Assembly: GCA_044371755.1 (NCBI GenBank)
Contig: JBILSZ010000034.1
Location: 1-25,384 of the forward strand
Direction: 5' to 3'
Length of the DNA: 25,384 nucleotides
DNA from: JAIXWP01 sp044371755
Lineage (GTDB): Bacteria; Bacteroidota; Bacteroidia; Flavobacteriales_D; Sanyastnellaceae
Shown here: in pieces, positions 1 through 8,067 of the stretch
Layout of the letters: every line of letters begins with the position of its first letter
Position numbering within the stretch: the first letter of the stretch is position 1
The notes under the pieces: model-generated
Databases searched by the model: none
What the model was told of the DNA's origin: nothing
The model's input: the letters and a program-made list of their open reading frames with translations, nothing else
Translations under genes and position numbers: made by a program

Positions 1-836
1 AGTCAGGGGGCTGGCTCAATTCGGTGAAAGTAGTGCTCGGATTTTTAGAACTGGCATTAGCGCTCAAGTTCTTGTCGCAAGCGGATTTGGTGGACCACTG
101 GGGTATTTTGAAATATGAATTATTCATTGGTTTGTGGGTCATCATTTTCGCTTTGATGGCGCTTTATATCTTCGGAAAAATCAAATTTCCACACGATAGC
201 CCCATCAAGAAATTGGGCCTGTTTAGAATCGGATTTGGTGTATTGGTGGTATCCTGGGTAATCTATCTGGCGAGTGGATTTAGGTACGACGAGCGATACA
301 ACACCTATCACTCCCTCACCTTGTTGAGTGGATTGGCGCCGCCCGTGGGCTATTCATGGGCTTATCCAAAGCATTGTCCACACAACCTCGATTGTGAACA
401 TGATTATCAATTGGCATTAGAACGCGCGAAGCGCGAAAACAAACCCATCTTCGTTGATTTTACAGGCTATGCTTGTGTAAACTGCCGTAAGATGGAAGAG
501 CATGTCTGGATTGAGCCAGAGGTATTGGAAAAATTGGCGAATGATTTTATCGTCGTTTCACTTTATGTCGACGACCGAGAAGAGTTGCCAAAGGAGCTTC
601 AGGAAACATACTCGTATGAAGTAAATGGCATTAAGAAAAATAAAGAAATCAAAACCGTAGGAGATCGATGGGCAGCTTTTGAAATCGCAACATTCAACAG
701 CAATGCACAACCCCTCTACGCGATTGTCTCTCCAGACGAGCGTTTGATGAACGGATCTGTGGGATATACTCCCGATAAAAACGAGTATTTGCAGTGGCTC
801 AACTGCGGCCTCGAAGCATTCAAAGAAGGGAAATAA
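1..836 (+). CDS. DsbD-family thiol:disulfide interchange protein, C-terminal part (5' end outside window)
   Basis: The reading frame is open to the left edge, and the first codons (from base 3) read SGGWLNSVKVVLGFLELALA. This is the typical end of the membrane domain of Bacteroidota DsbD/CcdA-type proteins, so the GTG at 24 is not a real start. Visible are about three hydrophobic membrane segments (roughly bases 24-290), then a thioredoxin-like domain with a CVNC redox motif at 474-485 in the context FVDFTGYACVNC. Known role of the family: carrying electrons from cytoplasmic thioredoxin across the inner membrane to periplasmic thiol proteins or cytochrome c maturation. The thioredoxin domain would face the periplasm. 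The N-terminal part lies outside the window, so full domain order cannot be checked. It is followed by a strong terminator, so this looks like the last gene of its transcript. Confidence 0.9.
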   Translation, partial: SGGWLNSVKVVLGFLELALALKFLSQADLVDHWGILKYELFIGLWVIIFALMALYIFGKIKFPHDSPIKKLGLFRIGFGVLVVSWVIYLASGFRYDERYNTYHSLTLLSGLAPPVGYSWAYPKHCPHNLDCEHDYQLALERAKRENKPIFVDFTGYACVNCRKMEEHVWIEPEVLEKLANDFIVVSLYVDDREELPKELQETYSYEVNGIKKNKEIKTVGDRWAAFEIATFNSNAQPLYAIVSPDERLMNGSVGYTPDKNEYLQWLNCGLEAFKEGK

Positions 837-858
837 GAGTCATTTCAATATGTGGTTT

Positions 859-902
859 GTGACATCTGGCTGCTCTTTGTAGCGAGATGTCACTTTTTTT
901 TC
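859..902 (+). terminator. Rho-independent terminator after the DsbD-like gene
   Basis: A perfect 9-bp inverted repeat, GTGACATCT (859-867) and AGATGTCAC (885-893), is followed directly by a run of eight T. An inner GCTGC/GTAGC pairing (869-873 with 879-883) can lengthen the stem. It separates the DsbD-like gene from the DUF5686 gene. Confidence 0.9.
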
Positions 903-923
903 TTTTCTTCGTATTATCTTTAA

Positions 924-3407
924 ATGAAGTTGTTGCGTCATACCGTCCTGTTGTTTGTTTTCCTGGCAATCTCAGCATCTATGCTGGGCCAGAAAACTGT
1001 GGTGTCCGGTAAAGTCATCGACGCAGATACCAAAGAGCCTATTCTTTTTTCACCTGTTGTCTTTGTCGGTACCAAGACAGGCGCCATGACAGACGAGAAC
1101 GGGAACTACCGAATTGAAACTTACTACTCTAGTGACTCGCTCATGGTAAGGAGCGTTGGATATGCTTCACAAACCAAAAAGGTCAAGCAAGGAATTACTC
1201 AAGTCATCAATTTTGAATTATCCCTTCAGGGCAATTTAAAAGAAATCATCATCAAACCTGAAGAAGGCGTGAATCCTGCGATAGAGTTGGTAAAAAATAT
1301 TCTTAAAAATAAGAAAATCAACAACCGCGAGAAGTTGGATGCATACGAATATGAAGCATACAACAAAGTAGAATTCGACCTCAACAATATTACAGAGGAA
1401 TTCCAGCAACGTAAAATTTTCAAAGCATTCGAATTCGTTTTTGAAGGCGTGGATACTACCTCAGAAAAGGCATATCTACCAGTATTTATGACGGAGTCGC
1501 TATCAGATTTTTATTTCAAACGCGATCCGAAGTTTACGAAGGAAGTGATCAAAGGCACGAAGGTGAGTGGTGTTGAAAATGAAAGTATCAATCAGTTTTT
1601 GGGCGACATGTACCAAAACGTGAATATCTACGACAACGAGATTATCGCTTTCAACAAGAGTTTTACAAGTCCAATCAGCGCCTATTGTTTGGGATTCTAC
1701 GATTATGATTTAGTAGATAGCGCATTCATTGGAAACAAGTGGTGTTACAAATTGCAGTTCTTTCCGCGTCGCAAACAAGAGCTTTTGTTTTTTGGTGAAA
1801 TGTGGGTGAATGATACCACTTACGCGATTCGCAGTGTTGATGCCACCATTGCAGAAGGCGCCAATATCAACTGGATCAAAGAGTTTCAGGTAAAGCAAGA
1901 ATACGATGAGGTTGAAAATGAAGTGTGGATGTTGGTGAAAGACGAACTCTTGATCGACTTTAATATCAGTGATAAAAAGATGGGGGTTTATGGAAGAAAA
2001 ACCGCCTCCTATCGGAATTATAAAATTAATCAATTAAGACCAAAGGAATTCTATTCGGGACTCACAGATATTGTCGTCAATGAAGATGCTAGTGATCATG
2101 ATGACGAATACTGGCGAAAGATGAGGCACATCGAATTGAGTGCAAAGGAACAGCAAATCTATACGATGGTGGACACGCTGAAGAGTCTGCCGCAGTTTAG
2201 GACAGTGGCGAATATCATCACATTATTTGTCAGCGGATATAAGGTGATTGGCAATATTGAGTTGGGACCGTACTATACTTTTTATAGTTTCAATCCTGTT
2301 GAAGGCAATCGTTTTCGTATGGGTGGCCGCACTAGTAATGCGTTTAGTAAACGATTGATGTTGGACGGATATGTTGCCTATGGCATGCGCGATGAGCGTT
2401 TCAAGTATGGCGGTGGATTGATTTATATAATGAATAAAAACCCGAGGATGGCGTTTGGGATGTCTGGTAAACGCGATATGGAGCAGTTGGGACAATCAAC
2501 AGGAGCGTTTATGACGGACAATGTTTTGAGTTCAGTTTTTAGAAGAAACCCTGCGAATAAATTGACGGATGTTACAGAGTTGAAGAGTTATTTTGAGCGC
2601 GAGTGGTTATATGGACTCACGAATAAATTGATCTTCACACATCGCGTGTTGAAGCCTGCGGGAGAAGCATATCGCTATGTGCGTCAAGCGCCAGATCAGG
2701 TGCAACAGCAGAATGTAAACTTCTTGGTGACCTCGGAAGTATCGCTCTATACGCGCTTTGCATACAAAGAGAAATTTGTTTATGGGGAATTTGAACGAGT
2801 CAGTTTGGGCACGAAATATCCAGCCTTGGAAGTAATTTATTCTTATGGATTTCCAAATTTTTTAGGTTCTCAATTTACGTATCACAAGTTGATTGGACGC
2901 GTGGATGACAAAGTTCGTTTCGGGCCATTTGGATATGTGAATATGACCTTGGAGGCGGGAAAAATATTCGGCAATTTGCCCTATCCGCTGTTGATGATGC
3001 ACCAGGGTAATGAGACGTTTTTCTATGATGAAAGTTCTTACAACACTATGAACTTCTTTGAATTTGTGAGTGATGAGTGGGCGAGTGTTTGGGCGACGTA
3101 TCACGCGGAAGGATTGTTGTTGAATAAAATTCCACTGATGCGACGTTTAAAATGGCGCGAAGTGGTGAGCGCAAAAGCCTTGGTGGGAAGTTATGATGAA
3201 GCGAACGATGCCATATTGAGTCGTGACTTTGACTACGACGGAAGGGCTGATATTTACACCCTCGGCCGCCCATACGTGGAAGCCGCATTAGGTATTGAAA
3301 ATATCTTTAAGGTTTTGCGTATCGATGCGCTCTGGAGATTGAGTTACCTCGATAATCCGAACATCGTGCGCTTCGGCATCCGCGCAAAGTTCCAAGTGGA
3401 TTTCTAG
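924..3407 (+). CDS. DUF5686 outer-membrane protein with carboxypeptidase-regulatory-like domain
   Basis: This is an 827-residue exported protein. Residues 1-22 form a signal peptide ending in SMLGQ. Residues ~24-105 match the carboxypeptidase-D regulatory-like beta-sandwich (VSGKVIDADTKEPI, then TDENGNYRI), common at the N-terminus of TonB-dependent and related Bacteroidota barrels. The stretch NPAIELVKNILKNKKINN followed by YEYEAYNK is the hallmark of DUF5686. The C-terminal half alternates polar and hydrophobic residues and ends in phenylalanine (FQVDF), as expected for an outer-membrane beta-barrel. The family's molecular function is not established. It is monocistronic by appearance: a terminator lies upstream and a 385-base repeat-rich gap downstream. 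A -7-like TATCTTTA (915-922) ends one base before the ATG, too close to be a convincing promoter for this start. Confidence 0.85.
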   Translation: MKLLRHTVLLFVFLAISASMLGQKTVVSGKVIDADTKEPILFSPVVFVGTKTGAMTDENGNYRIETYYSSDSLMVRSVGYASQTKKVKQGITQVINFELSLQGNLKEIIIKPEEGVNPAIELVKNILKNKKINNREKLDAYEYEAYNKVEFDLNNITEEFQQRKIFKAFEFVFEGVDTTSEKAYLPVFMTESLSDFYFKRDPKFTKEVIKGTKVSGVENESINQFLGDMYQNVNIYDNEIIAFNKSFTSPISAYCLGFYDYDLVDSAFIGNKWCYKLQFFPRRKQELLFFGEMWVNDTTYAIRSVDATIAEGANINWIKEFQVKQEYDEVENEVWMLVKDELLIDFNISDKKMGVYGRKTASYRNYKINQLRPKEFYSGLTDIVVNEDASDHDDEYWRKMRHIELSAKEQQIYTMVDTLKSLPQFRTVANIITLFVSGYKVIGNIELGPYYTFYSFNPVEGNRFRMGGRTSNAFSKRLMLDGYVAYGMRDERFKYGGGLIYIMNKNPRMAFGMSGKRDMEQLGQSTGAFMTDNVLSSVFRRNPANKLTDVTELKSYFEREWLYGLTNKLIFTHRVLKPAGEAYRYVRQAPDQVQQQNVNFLVTSEVSLYTRFAYKEKFVYGEFERVSLGTKYPALEVIYSYGFPNFLGSQFTYHKLIGRVDDKVRFGPFGYVNMTLEAGKIFGNLPYPLLMMHQGNETFFYDESSYNTMNFFEFVSDEWASVWATYHAEGLLLNKIPLMRRLKWREVVSAKALVGSYDEANDAILSRDFDYDGRADIYTLGRPYVEAALGIENIFKVLRIDALWRLSYLDNPNIVRFGIRAKFQVDF

Positions 3408-3792
3408 GCTCCGCGCTCCGCGCTTTGCAATTCTGAATTCACAATTCTGAATTCGAAATGACTAATTCGCAATGATCAATTCGCAATTTACAATTCGCAA
3501 TAGGGAAACATTGATTCTACGGTCGCTTCGTCGCTTGTCGCTCGTCGCTTTTTCCGTCCCCTTGTTCCTTGTTCCCAAAATCCTTTGTTCTTTGCTCTCG
3601 TTCCGTTTCACGATATCGCTGACTTCAGACGCCATAAATGACGTCTCTACTGGGCGTCCCCTATTTCCTATTCCCTATTTCTAAACTCCAAATTCCAAAT
3701 TCTAATTTCCTTGTTCTCGTTCTTGTTCTTTGTTCTCGTTCTTGAACGTTTCCCCCATTCCCCTGTATGGGTTAAAACATTACTTTGGCCAG
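3408..3792. repeat. Low-complexity intergenic region with AATTC-type and TTGTTC-type degenerate repeats
   Basis: This is a 385-base gap with no credible gene. It begins with a tandem CTCCGCG pair (~3411-3424). ATTCTGAATTC follows at 3430-3440 and 3444-3454, then several AATTCGCAA-like units (3463-3500). A GTCGCTT/GTCGCTC tandem occupies about 3520-3550. Pyrimidine-rich TTGTTC(T/C) units fill ~3560-3600 and ~3708-3746, and AATTCCAAATTC units lie around 3685-3710. An imperfect hairpin GACGCC/GGCGTC sits at 3628-3658. Open frames here (for example 3472-3684) translate to repeat-like peptides with no family resemblance. The ATTCTGAATTC unit recurs upstream of sodA. Confidence 0.75.
3780..3787 (+). 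promoter_or_regulatory. Probable -7 box of the TPR-like gene, leaderless spacing
   Basis: TTACTTTG differs by one base from the Bacteroidota -7 consensus TAnnTTTG and ends 5 bases before the chosen ATG at 3793. The transcript would then start at or next to the start codon. I see no clear -33 element. The spacing matches that seen at lptB, mlaE and the proline dehydrogenase gene. Confidence 0.4.
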
Positions 3793-5304
3793 ATGAAAAT
3801 GAAAGGGATTATTCTCATTGTTTTAGTACTTTTTACAATAAGTCCAGCGGCGGCGCAGCCGGGTGGGGGCGGGGGATTGGTAATCGAAAACATCCTCGGT
3901 CCTGATAGTACAGTGGCGCTGAGCAACGATAGCCGCTTTGAGTTTTTCATACGAAGCACGAATATTAAATTGCGGTCTTTCGAAGATTTGTCTCAGTACC
4001 CTTTTTCATTTCCTTACATGCTTAATTGGGGTTATTCAAATGATCAAGGTTTGCAGGCCATTCAACCTGAACTGAATAAAAATTTTAATCAATTAGTGAT
4101 CGGCTTCAATGGGCAATGGATGGTAGTGGAATTTGTGGATTTGCTCGGTGAGAATGGAATGGGCCGTGTGCAGCCAATTCGAAGGTTTCAATTTATGCCA
4201 GGCTACTATGTGCTGTCAATGGGAAATGATCGTGATCCAAAAAAACAAATCGATGCGCCTCTCGATTTTCTTAGGGTCAATTATGAGGAGTGGCGCATAT
4301 TGGGCCTCGTTCAAAAACGCTCACTCGGACAAATCAATCCTTCCGATTTCTTACCTGCCGAAAGACTTACGCAAGGTTTGTTTGCTTATCAAGCATTAGC
4401 GAATCCTCAAAAAGCCATTGATTGGGTGAATCCTATCATCGCGAGTGAGAAAGACTCTTCCCTGGTTATAAAGGCTGTGGAATTGAAGATTGCTGCATTG
4501 CGAACATTGGAAAGGAATTCGGAAGCTTATGTCCTGTATAAAGAGGCAAAGCAAGTTTTTCCAACCCACACCTTCGACTTTACTTATATCGATATGCTTG
4601 TCGCCGCTGGGCAGTATAACGAGGCACTGGAGATTCATGATAAAATATGTGCGCAGAGTGATTATCCTTGGGATTGTTATAACAGAGGTAAGTTTTTAGA
4701 AAATTACTTGGCTAGTCCTGACGCTGCGAACGAAGATTACAACCGAATGATCGTTCGGTGTGGTGAGGTGGATCTAACGGGTGCGGACGTGTTTAAGTAT
4801 TGCGAATTTGCAAAGGGCTATCTTGCAAAGGGTTTGATGGAATTCAAACGCGGGCGGGGTTCAGTTGGTAGTGAGGAATTATTGAAATATATGTCGTTTT
4901 ATGCAAATGATTATCAAGCAGAAGAATTTCTTCATTCTGCGGATAGTCTGTTCAATATCTATCCTCAGTTTGATTTGTTGCGTTTGGCCACGGCGTGGGG
5001 TTACATTCGTTTGGCTTCATTTTACCAAGGCGGCCCGAAATGCAGAGAATTTTTACAAACAGCAAATGAACTACTGAATTCAACAAATCCTGCTTCGGCG
5101 GCTTACTTGTATTGCATGGCGCGTGCTGAGTTTGAAAGGCTTTCTGGCCAATCAGATAAGGCCTTGGAATTTTGCGGATATGCGCTGAATGTGGCCAAAG
5201 AGCCGCGTACAGTTCACCGAATGCGTTATATAATTTATCTTACACTCTTGCCCAACGAAACATTGAAAATCAAGGAAGCTTATGAATCATGGGGCGGGAA
5301 GTGA
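3793..5304 (+). CDS. Secreted TPR-like repeat protein of unknown function
   Basis: This is a 503-residue protein. I place the start at the ATG at 3793 because it opens a clean signal peptide (MKMKGIILIVLVLFTISPAAAQ). The longer frame from 3730 would add 21 unrelated residues encoded by repeat DNA. A glycine run (PGGGGG) follows the cleavage site. Residues ~25-175 form an uncharacterised N-terminal domain. From ~185 to the end the protein is alpha-helical, with paired helices resembling tetratricopeptide repeats (for example YNEALEIHDKICAQ and ASAAYLYCMARAEFERLSGQ). I do not recognise a specific family. It is likely periplasmic or surface-exposed, since no lipobox or T9SS sorting domain is visible. 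lptB follows 31 bases later but has its own promoter-like box. An 18-bp palindrome lies within the gene at 4742-4759. Confidence 0.75.
   Translation: MKMKGIILIVLVLFTISPAAAQPGGGGGLVIENILGPDSTVALSNDSRFEFFIRSTNIKLRSFEDLSQYPFSFPYMLNWGYSNDQGLQAIQPELNKNFNQLVIGFNGQWMVVEFVDLLGENGMGRVQPIRRFQFMPGYYVLSMGNDRDPKKQIDAPLDFLRVNYEEWRILGLVQKRSLGQINPSDFLPAERLTQGLFAYQALANPQKAIDWVNPIIASEKDSSLVIKAVELKIAALRTLERNSEAYVLYKEAKQVFPTHTFDFTYIDMLVAAGQYNEALEIHDKICAQSDYPWDCYNRGKFLENYLASPDAANEDYNRMIVRCGEVDLTGADVFKYCEFAKGYLAKGLMEFKRGRGSVGSEELLKYMSFYANDYQAEEFLHSADSLFNIYPQFDLLRLATAWGYIRLASFYQGGPKCREFLQTANELLNSTNPASAAYLYCMARAEFERLSGQSDKALEFCGYALNVAKEPRTVHRMRYIIYLTLLPNETLKIKEAYESWGGK
4742..4759. repeat. 18-bp palindrome copy (ACCGAATGATCGTTCGGT)
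   Basis: The arms ACCGAAT and GTTCGGT surround a 4-base centre. There is one mismatch to the motif ACCGAAT-N4-ATTCGGT. It lies inside the TPR-like gene, read in frame as NRMIVRC. Confidence 0.6.
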
Positions 5305-5323
5305 GAATTAATGATAAACCCCT

Positions 5324-5331
5324 TAGATTTG
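5324..5331 (+). promoter_or_regulatory. -7 box of lptB (TAGATTTG), leaderless spacing
   Basis: This is a perfect match to TAnnTTTG, located in the 31-base gap after the TPR-like gene. Only 4 bases separate it from the lptB ATG at 5336, so transcription would begin at about the A of the start codon. There is no obvious -33 TTG at the usual distance and no Shine-Dalgarno sequence. Confidence 0.55.
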
Positions 5332-5335
5332 CACC

Positions 5336-6073
5336 ATGCAATTGCGCGCAGAAAATATCATTCGTCGTTATGGCCAACGCACCGTTGTGAAAGGCGTGAG
5401 CTTTGATGTGAATCAAGGCGAAATCGTGGGGCTACTCGGTCCCAACGGGGCGGGCAAAACAACGAGCTTCTACATGGTCGTGGGATTGGTACACCCCAAC
5501 GAGGGTCGCATCATGCTCGATGACCAAGAAATAACAGATGAACCAATGTATCGACGCGCGCAACTTGGTCTTGGATATTTGCCACAAGAGGCTTCTGTTT
5601 TTCGCACACTCAGCGTAGAAGACAATATCAAGGCGATTCTTGAAATGACCAAGCTGACCAAGAAGGAGCAATCCATAAAACTGGAAACTTTGCTAGACGA
5701 GTTTGGTCTGACACACAAACGTACCTACATCGGTAATCACTTAAGTGGTGGCGAGCGCCGCCGAACAGAGATAGCGCGAGCGCTTGCTACCGACCCGAAG
5801 TTTATTCTATTAGACGAGCCATTTGCTGGAGTTGACCCGATTGCAGTGGAAGATATACAGCGCATCGTGGCGCAGCTGAAATTGAAAAATATCGGTATTC
5901 TCATCACCGACCACAACGTACAAGAAACGCTGAGCATCACGGACAGAGCGTATTTGCTCTATGATGGATCAATTCTAAAATCGGGTACGGCAGAGGAACT
6001 TGCTGCAGATGAAACAGTGCGAAGAGTGTACCTCGGTCAAAACTTCGAATTGAAGCGTAGTAAAATTTTGTAA
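5336..6073 (+). CDS. lptB: LptB, ATPase of the lipopolysaccharide export ABC transporter
   Basis: This is a 245-residue ABC ATPase of the usual LptB length. Motifs seen are Walker A GPNGAGKT (35-42), Q-loop Q84, signature LSGGE (136-140), Walker B FILLDE (156-161), D-loop and switch histidine H193 (TDHNV). The run LSGGERRRTEIARALA and the ending VRRVYLGQNFEL are characteristic of LptB rather than other ABC ATPases. Known role: with LptF and LptG it extracts LPS from the inner membrane and drives it through the LptC-A-DE bridge to the outer membrane. It acts at the cytoplasmic face. The other lpt genes are not in the window. It converges on ispG with a single base between the two stop codons. 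Confidence 0.93.
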   Translation: MQLRAENIIRRYGQRTVVKGVSFDVNQGEIVGLLGPNGAGKTTSFYMVVGLVHPNEGRIMLDDQEITDEPMYRRAQLGLGYLPQEASVFRTLSVEDNIKAILEMTKLTKKEQSIKLETLLDEFGLTHKRTYIGNHLSGGERRRTEIARALATDPKFILLDEPFAGVDPIAVEDIQRIVAQLKLKNIGILITDHNVQETLSITDRAYLLYDGSILKSGTAEELAADETVRRVYLGQNFELKRSKIL

Positions 6074-6074
6074 C

Positions 6075-7988
6075 CTACGCCTCCGCAGGTTCTACCCAAT
6101 CTCCATATTCACGAATGAGTTCAATCAACTCCTGAACAGCATTTTCTTCAGGTACGTTCTTTTTCACTACGTTTTTCTCTTTATACAAAGTGATTTTACC
6201 TGGGCCAGTGCCTACATAACCATAGTCTGCATCAGCCATTTCACCAGGACCATTCACAATGCAACCCATGATTCCAATCTTTACTCCTTTGAGATGCGAA
6301 GTGCGTGCACGAATCTTGGCGGTAGTTTCCTGTAGATCGAAGAGCGTACGTCCGCAACTTGGACAAGAGATATACTCCGTTTTTGAAATACGAGTGCGCG
6401 TAGCTTGCAAGATACCGAATGCAGTGCTGTTGATGCGCTGTTGCGATATTCCCTCGGCATGAATCATAATGCCATCGCCTAATCCGTCGATGAGAAGGGC
6501 TCCTGCATCGGTGGGGGCGTAGAGCATGAATTGATCCTCATTCAAAGCGGGATAGGTACGTGATATCACAACGGGATTTTCGATGCCCGCGTTGATCAAC
6601 TTGAAAAATCCTGCACGCATATCAGCTACAGCATTTGCATTGGATGATTCGATTATAAATACAGTATTTTTAAGCTCTTTAAGGCTACCGAGCGTTTGTT
6701 CGGTTACGTCTTTATTTTCTATTTTTAAAAAACTCATAACCGAATGATCATTCGGTATTGAAGGATAGGTATATAGCGAGTAAGCGCGGGGTTTATCTTT
6801 TACATCTTCCCATTTTTCAGCATCGAAAATGAGGCCGAGGGTTCCGGGAATTTCAAAGTTCACTTCATTTTTTCCGCAATAAATATAGTCAGCTGCGGTA
6901 TCTGTCAAATTCCACTTATCCAGTGGTACGCTATAATTGAGGCCTACTGCGAAGAGTGAGGCAGCGGTGATTTCTTTTTTGTGGCTGTAGTCAGCGATGA
7001 CACGAGGCACATTTTTTTCACCAAAATTTTGAATATGAAAGGTATGCCTTCTCGTGTATTCAAAAGGATTGATGGGATAATGTACCGGTGTGATTGGCGA
7101 TTGATGTTCTGCTCTGTGTGTATACCGCTCTGCAAGAATGCGCGCCACGGGTATCTCGGCTTCGGGCTCTTCGGTGAGCGATACGCGAATGGTATCGCCA
7201 ATCCCGTCTTCGAGCAACGTGCCGATGCCAACGGCAGATTTTATCCGACCGTCTTCCCCATCACCAGCTTCTGTGACGCCAAGATGCAGCGGATAACTCA
7301 TGTTTTGCTTTATCATTTCTGCCACGAGCAGGCGATAGGCTTGTACCATCACTTGTGGGTTCGAAGCTTTCATGGAGATGACGATTTCATGAAAATCATG
7401 ATCTCTACAAATTCTCAAAAACTCCATCGCGCTTTCTACCATTCCCTGTGGCGTATCGCCGTAGCGACTTAAGATGCGGTCGCTGAGAGAACCATGGTTG
7501 GTTCCAATACGCATAGCAGTACCGTTTTGTTTGCAAAGCAATACGAGTGGTGTAAAACGTTCGCGAATGCGCTCCAATTCGGCTTGGTAGCTTTCGTCGG
7601 TATATTCTATTTCTTCGAATTTCTTTTTATCGGCATAATTGCCAGGATTGACGCGGACTTTTTCTACTATGCCAGCCGCGATTTCAGCCGCGTTCGGCGT
7701 AAAGTGAATGTCTGCTACAAGAGGTGTATCATATCCTTTTGCGCGGAGTTCTTTTTTTATTTCCGCTAAATTTTCAGCTTCCTTTTTACTCGGTGCTGTG
7801 ATGCGAACGAGTTCACATCCAGCTTCAATCATGCGGATGCTCTGTTCCACGGTAGCAGCCGTATTCATAGTATCTGTGGTGGTCATACTCTGAAGACGAA
7901 GGGCCTGATCACCCCCCATTTTCACGGAACCAATCTTAACTTCGCGGGTGCGGAAACGGCTGTATGAAAAAAGGTCGTTGCAATACAC
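6075..7988 (-). CDS. ispG: 4-hydroxy-3-methylbut-2-enyl diphosphate synthase (IspG/GcpE), long three-domain form
   Basis: This 637-residue protein catalyses the penultimate step of the MEP isoprenoid pathway, the reductive conversion of MEcPP to HMBPP. The GTG start gives MYCNDLFSYSRFRTREVKIG, which matches the start of Bacteroidota homologues. The N-terminal TIM-barrel domain is clear (VADIHFTPNAA, VRVNPGNYADKKKF). The 4Fe-4S ligands are C542 and C545 (SCPSCGRT), C576 (GIMGCIVNGPGE) and E583. The protein is about 250 residues longer than E. coli IspG because of an inserted central domain (roughly 270-530), as known for Bacteroidota, chlamydiae and plants. No -7 box is evident before the GTG, so it may be read from the sodA side despite the terminator between them. 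Two palindrome-like sites (6687-6704 and 6739-6756) fall in the inserted domain. Confidence 0.95.
   Translation of the reverse strand: MYCNDLFSYSRFRTREVKIGSVKMGGDQALRLQSMTTTDTMNTAATVEQSIRMIEAGCELVRITAPSKKEAENLAEIKKELRAKGYDTPLVADIHFTPNAAEIAAGIVEKVRVNPGNYADKKKFEEIEYTDESYQAELERIRERFTPLVLLCKQNGTAMRIGTNHGSLSDRILSRYGDTPQGMVESAMEFLRICRDHDFHEIVISMKASNPQVMVQAYRLLVAEMIKQNMSYPLHLGVTEAGDGEDGRIKSAVGIGTLLEDGIGDTIRVSLTEEPEAEIPVARILAERYTHRAEHQSPITPVHYPINPFEYTRRHTFHIQNFGEKNVPRVIADYSHKKEITAASLFAVGLNYSVPLDKWNLTDTAADYIYCGKNEVNFEIPGTLGLIFDAEKWEDVKDKPRAYSLYTYPSIPNDHSVMSFLKIENKDVTEQTLGSLKELKNTVFIIESSNANAVADMRAGFFKLINAGIENPVVISRTYPALNEDQFMLYAPTDAGALLIDGLGDGIMIHAEGISQQRINSTAFGILQATRTRISKTEYISCPSCGRTLFDLQETTAKIRARTSHLKGVKIGIMGCIVNGPGEMADADYGYVGTGPGKITLYKEKNVVKKNVPEENAVQELIELIREYGDWVEPAEA
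6687..6704. repeat. Degenerate copy of the 18-bp palindrome
   Basis: ACCGAGCGTTTGTTCGGT keeps the outer ACCGA/TCGGT arms and the 18-base length but has three mismatches to the motif. It is 52 bases from the perfect copy in the same gene (ispG). On its own it would not be convincing. Confidence 0.3.
6739..6756. repeat. Perfect 18-bp palindrome (ACCGAATGATCATTCGGT)
   Basis: The sequence is identical to its own reverse complement over all 18 bases. It lies inside ispG, read on the minus strand as PNDHS, a different reading-frame phase from the copies in the TPR-like gene and mreC. It is the best copy of the recurring motif. Confidence 0.75.
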
Positions 7989-8008
7989 GTGATGAATATT
8001 TTACGGAT

Positions 8009-8054
8009 AAAAAAAGAGATGGGAGTGCAGCCCACGAATGTTCTACACTCCCAT
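8009..8054 (-). terminator. Rho-independent terminator of sodA (minus strand)
   Basis: The arms ATGGGAGTG (8019-8027) and CACTCCCAT (8046-8054) form a perfect 9-bp stem. Read on the minus strand, the stem is followed by CTC and a run of seven T (complement of the A run at 8009-8015). It sits between the sodA stop and the ispG start. Confidence 0.85.
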
Positions 8055-8067
8055 GCAGGAATACGAT

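Noticed and set aside
24..26. GTG at 24 as the start of the first gene
   Set aside because: The frame continues in the 5' direction with conserved DsbD residues (GGWLNS), so the gene is cut by the window edge.
915..922. TATCTTTA as a leaderless -7 box for the DUF5686 gene
   Set aside because: It ends one base before the ATG, so the transcript would start inside the gene, and the last base deviates from TAnnTTTG.
3472..3684. 70-codon plus-strand open frame in the gap after the DUF5686 gene
   Set aside because: It is built from the AATTCGCAA and GTCGCTT repeats, gives a compositionally odd peptide with no family resemblance, and has no promoter or ribosome signal.
3730..3792. N-terminal extension of the TPR-like protein from the ATG at 3730
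   Set aside because: The extra 21 residues come from repeat DNA and would place a charged segment before the signal peptide. The ATG at 3793 gives a normal signal and has a -7-like box 5 bases upstream.
6981..7472. 163-codon plus-strand frame opposite ispG
   Set aside because: It is antisense to the conserved TIM-barrel part of ispG, with no recognisable domain and no start signals.
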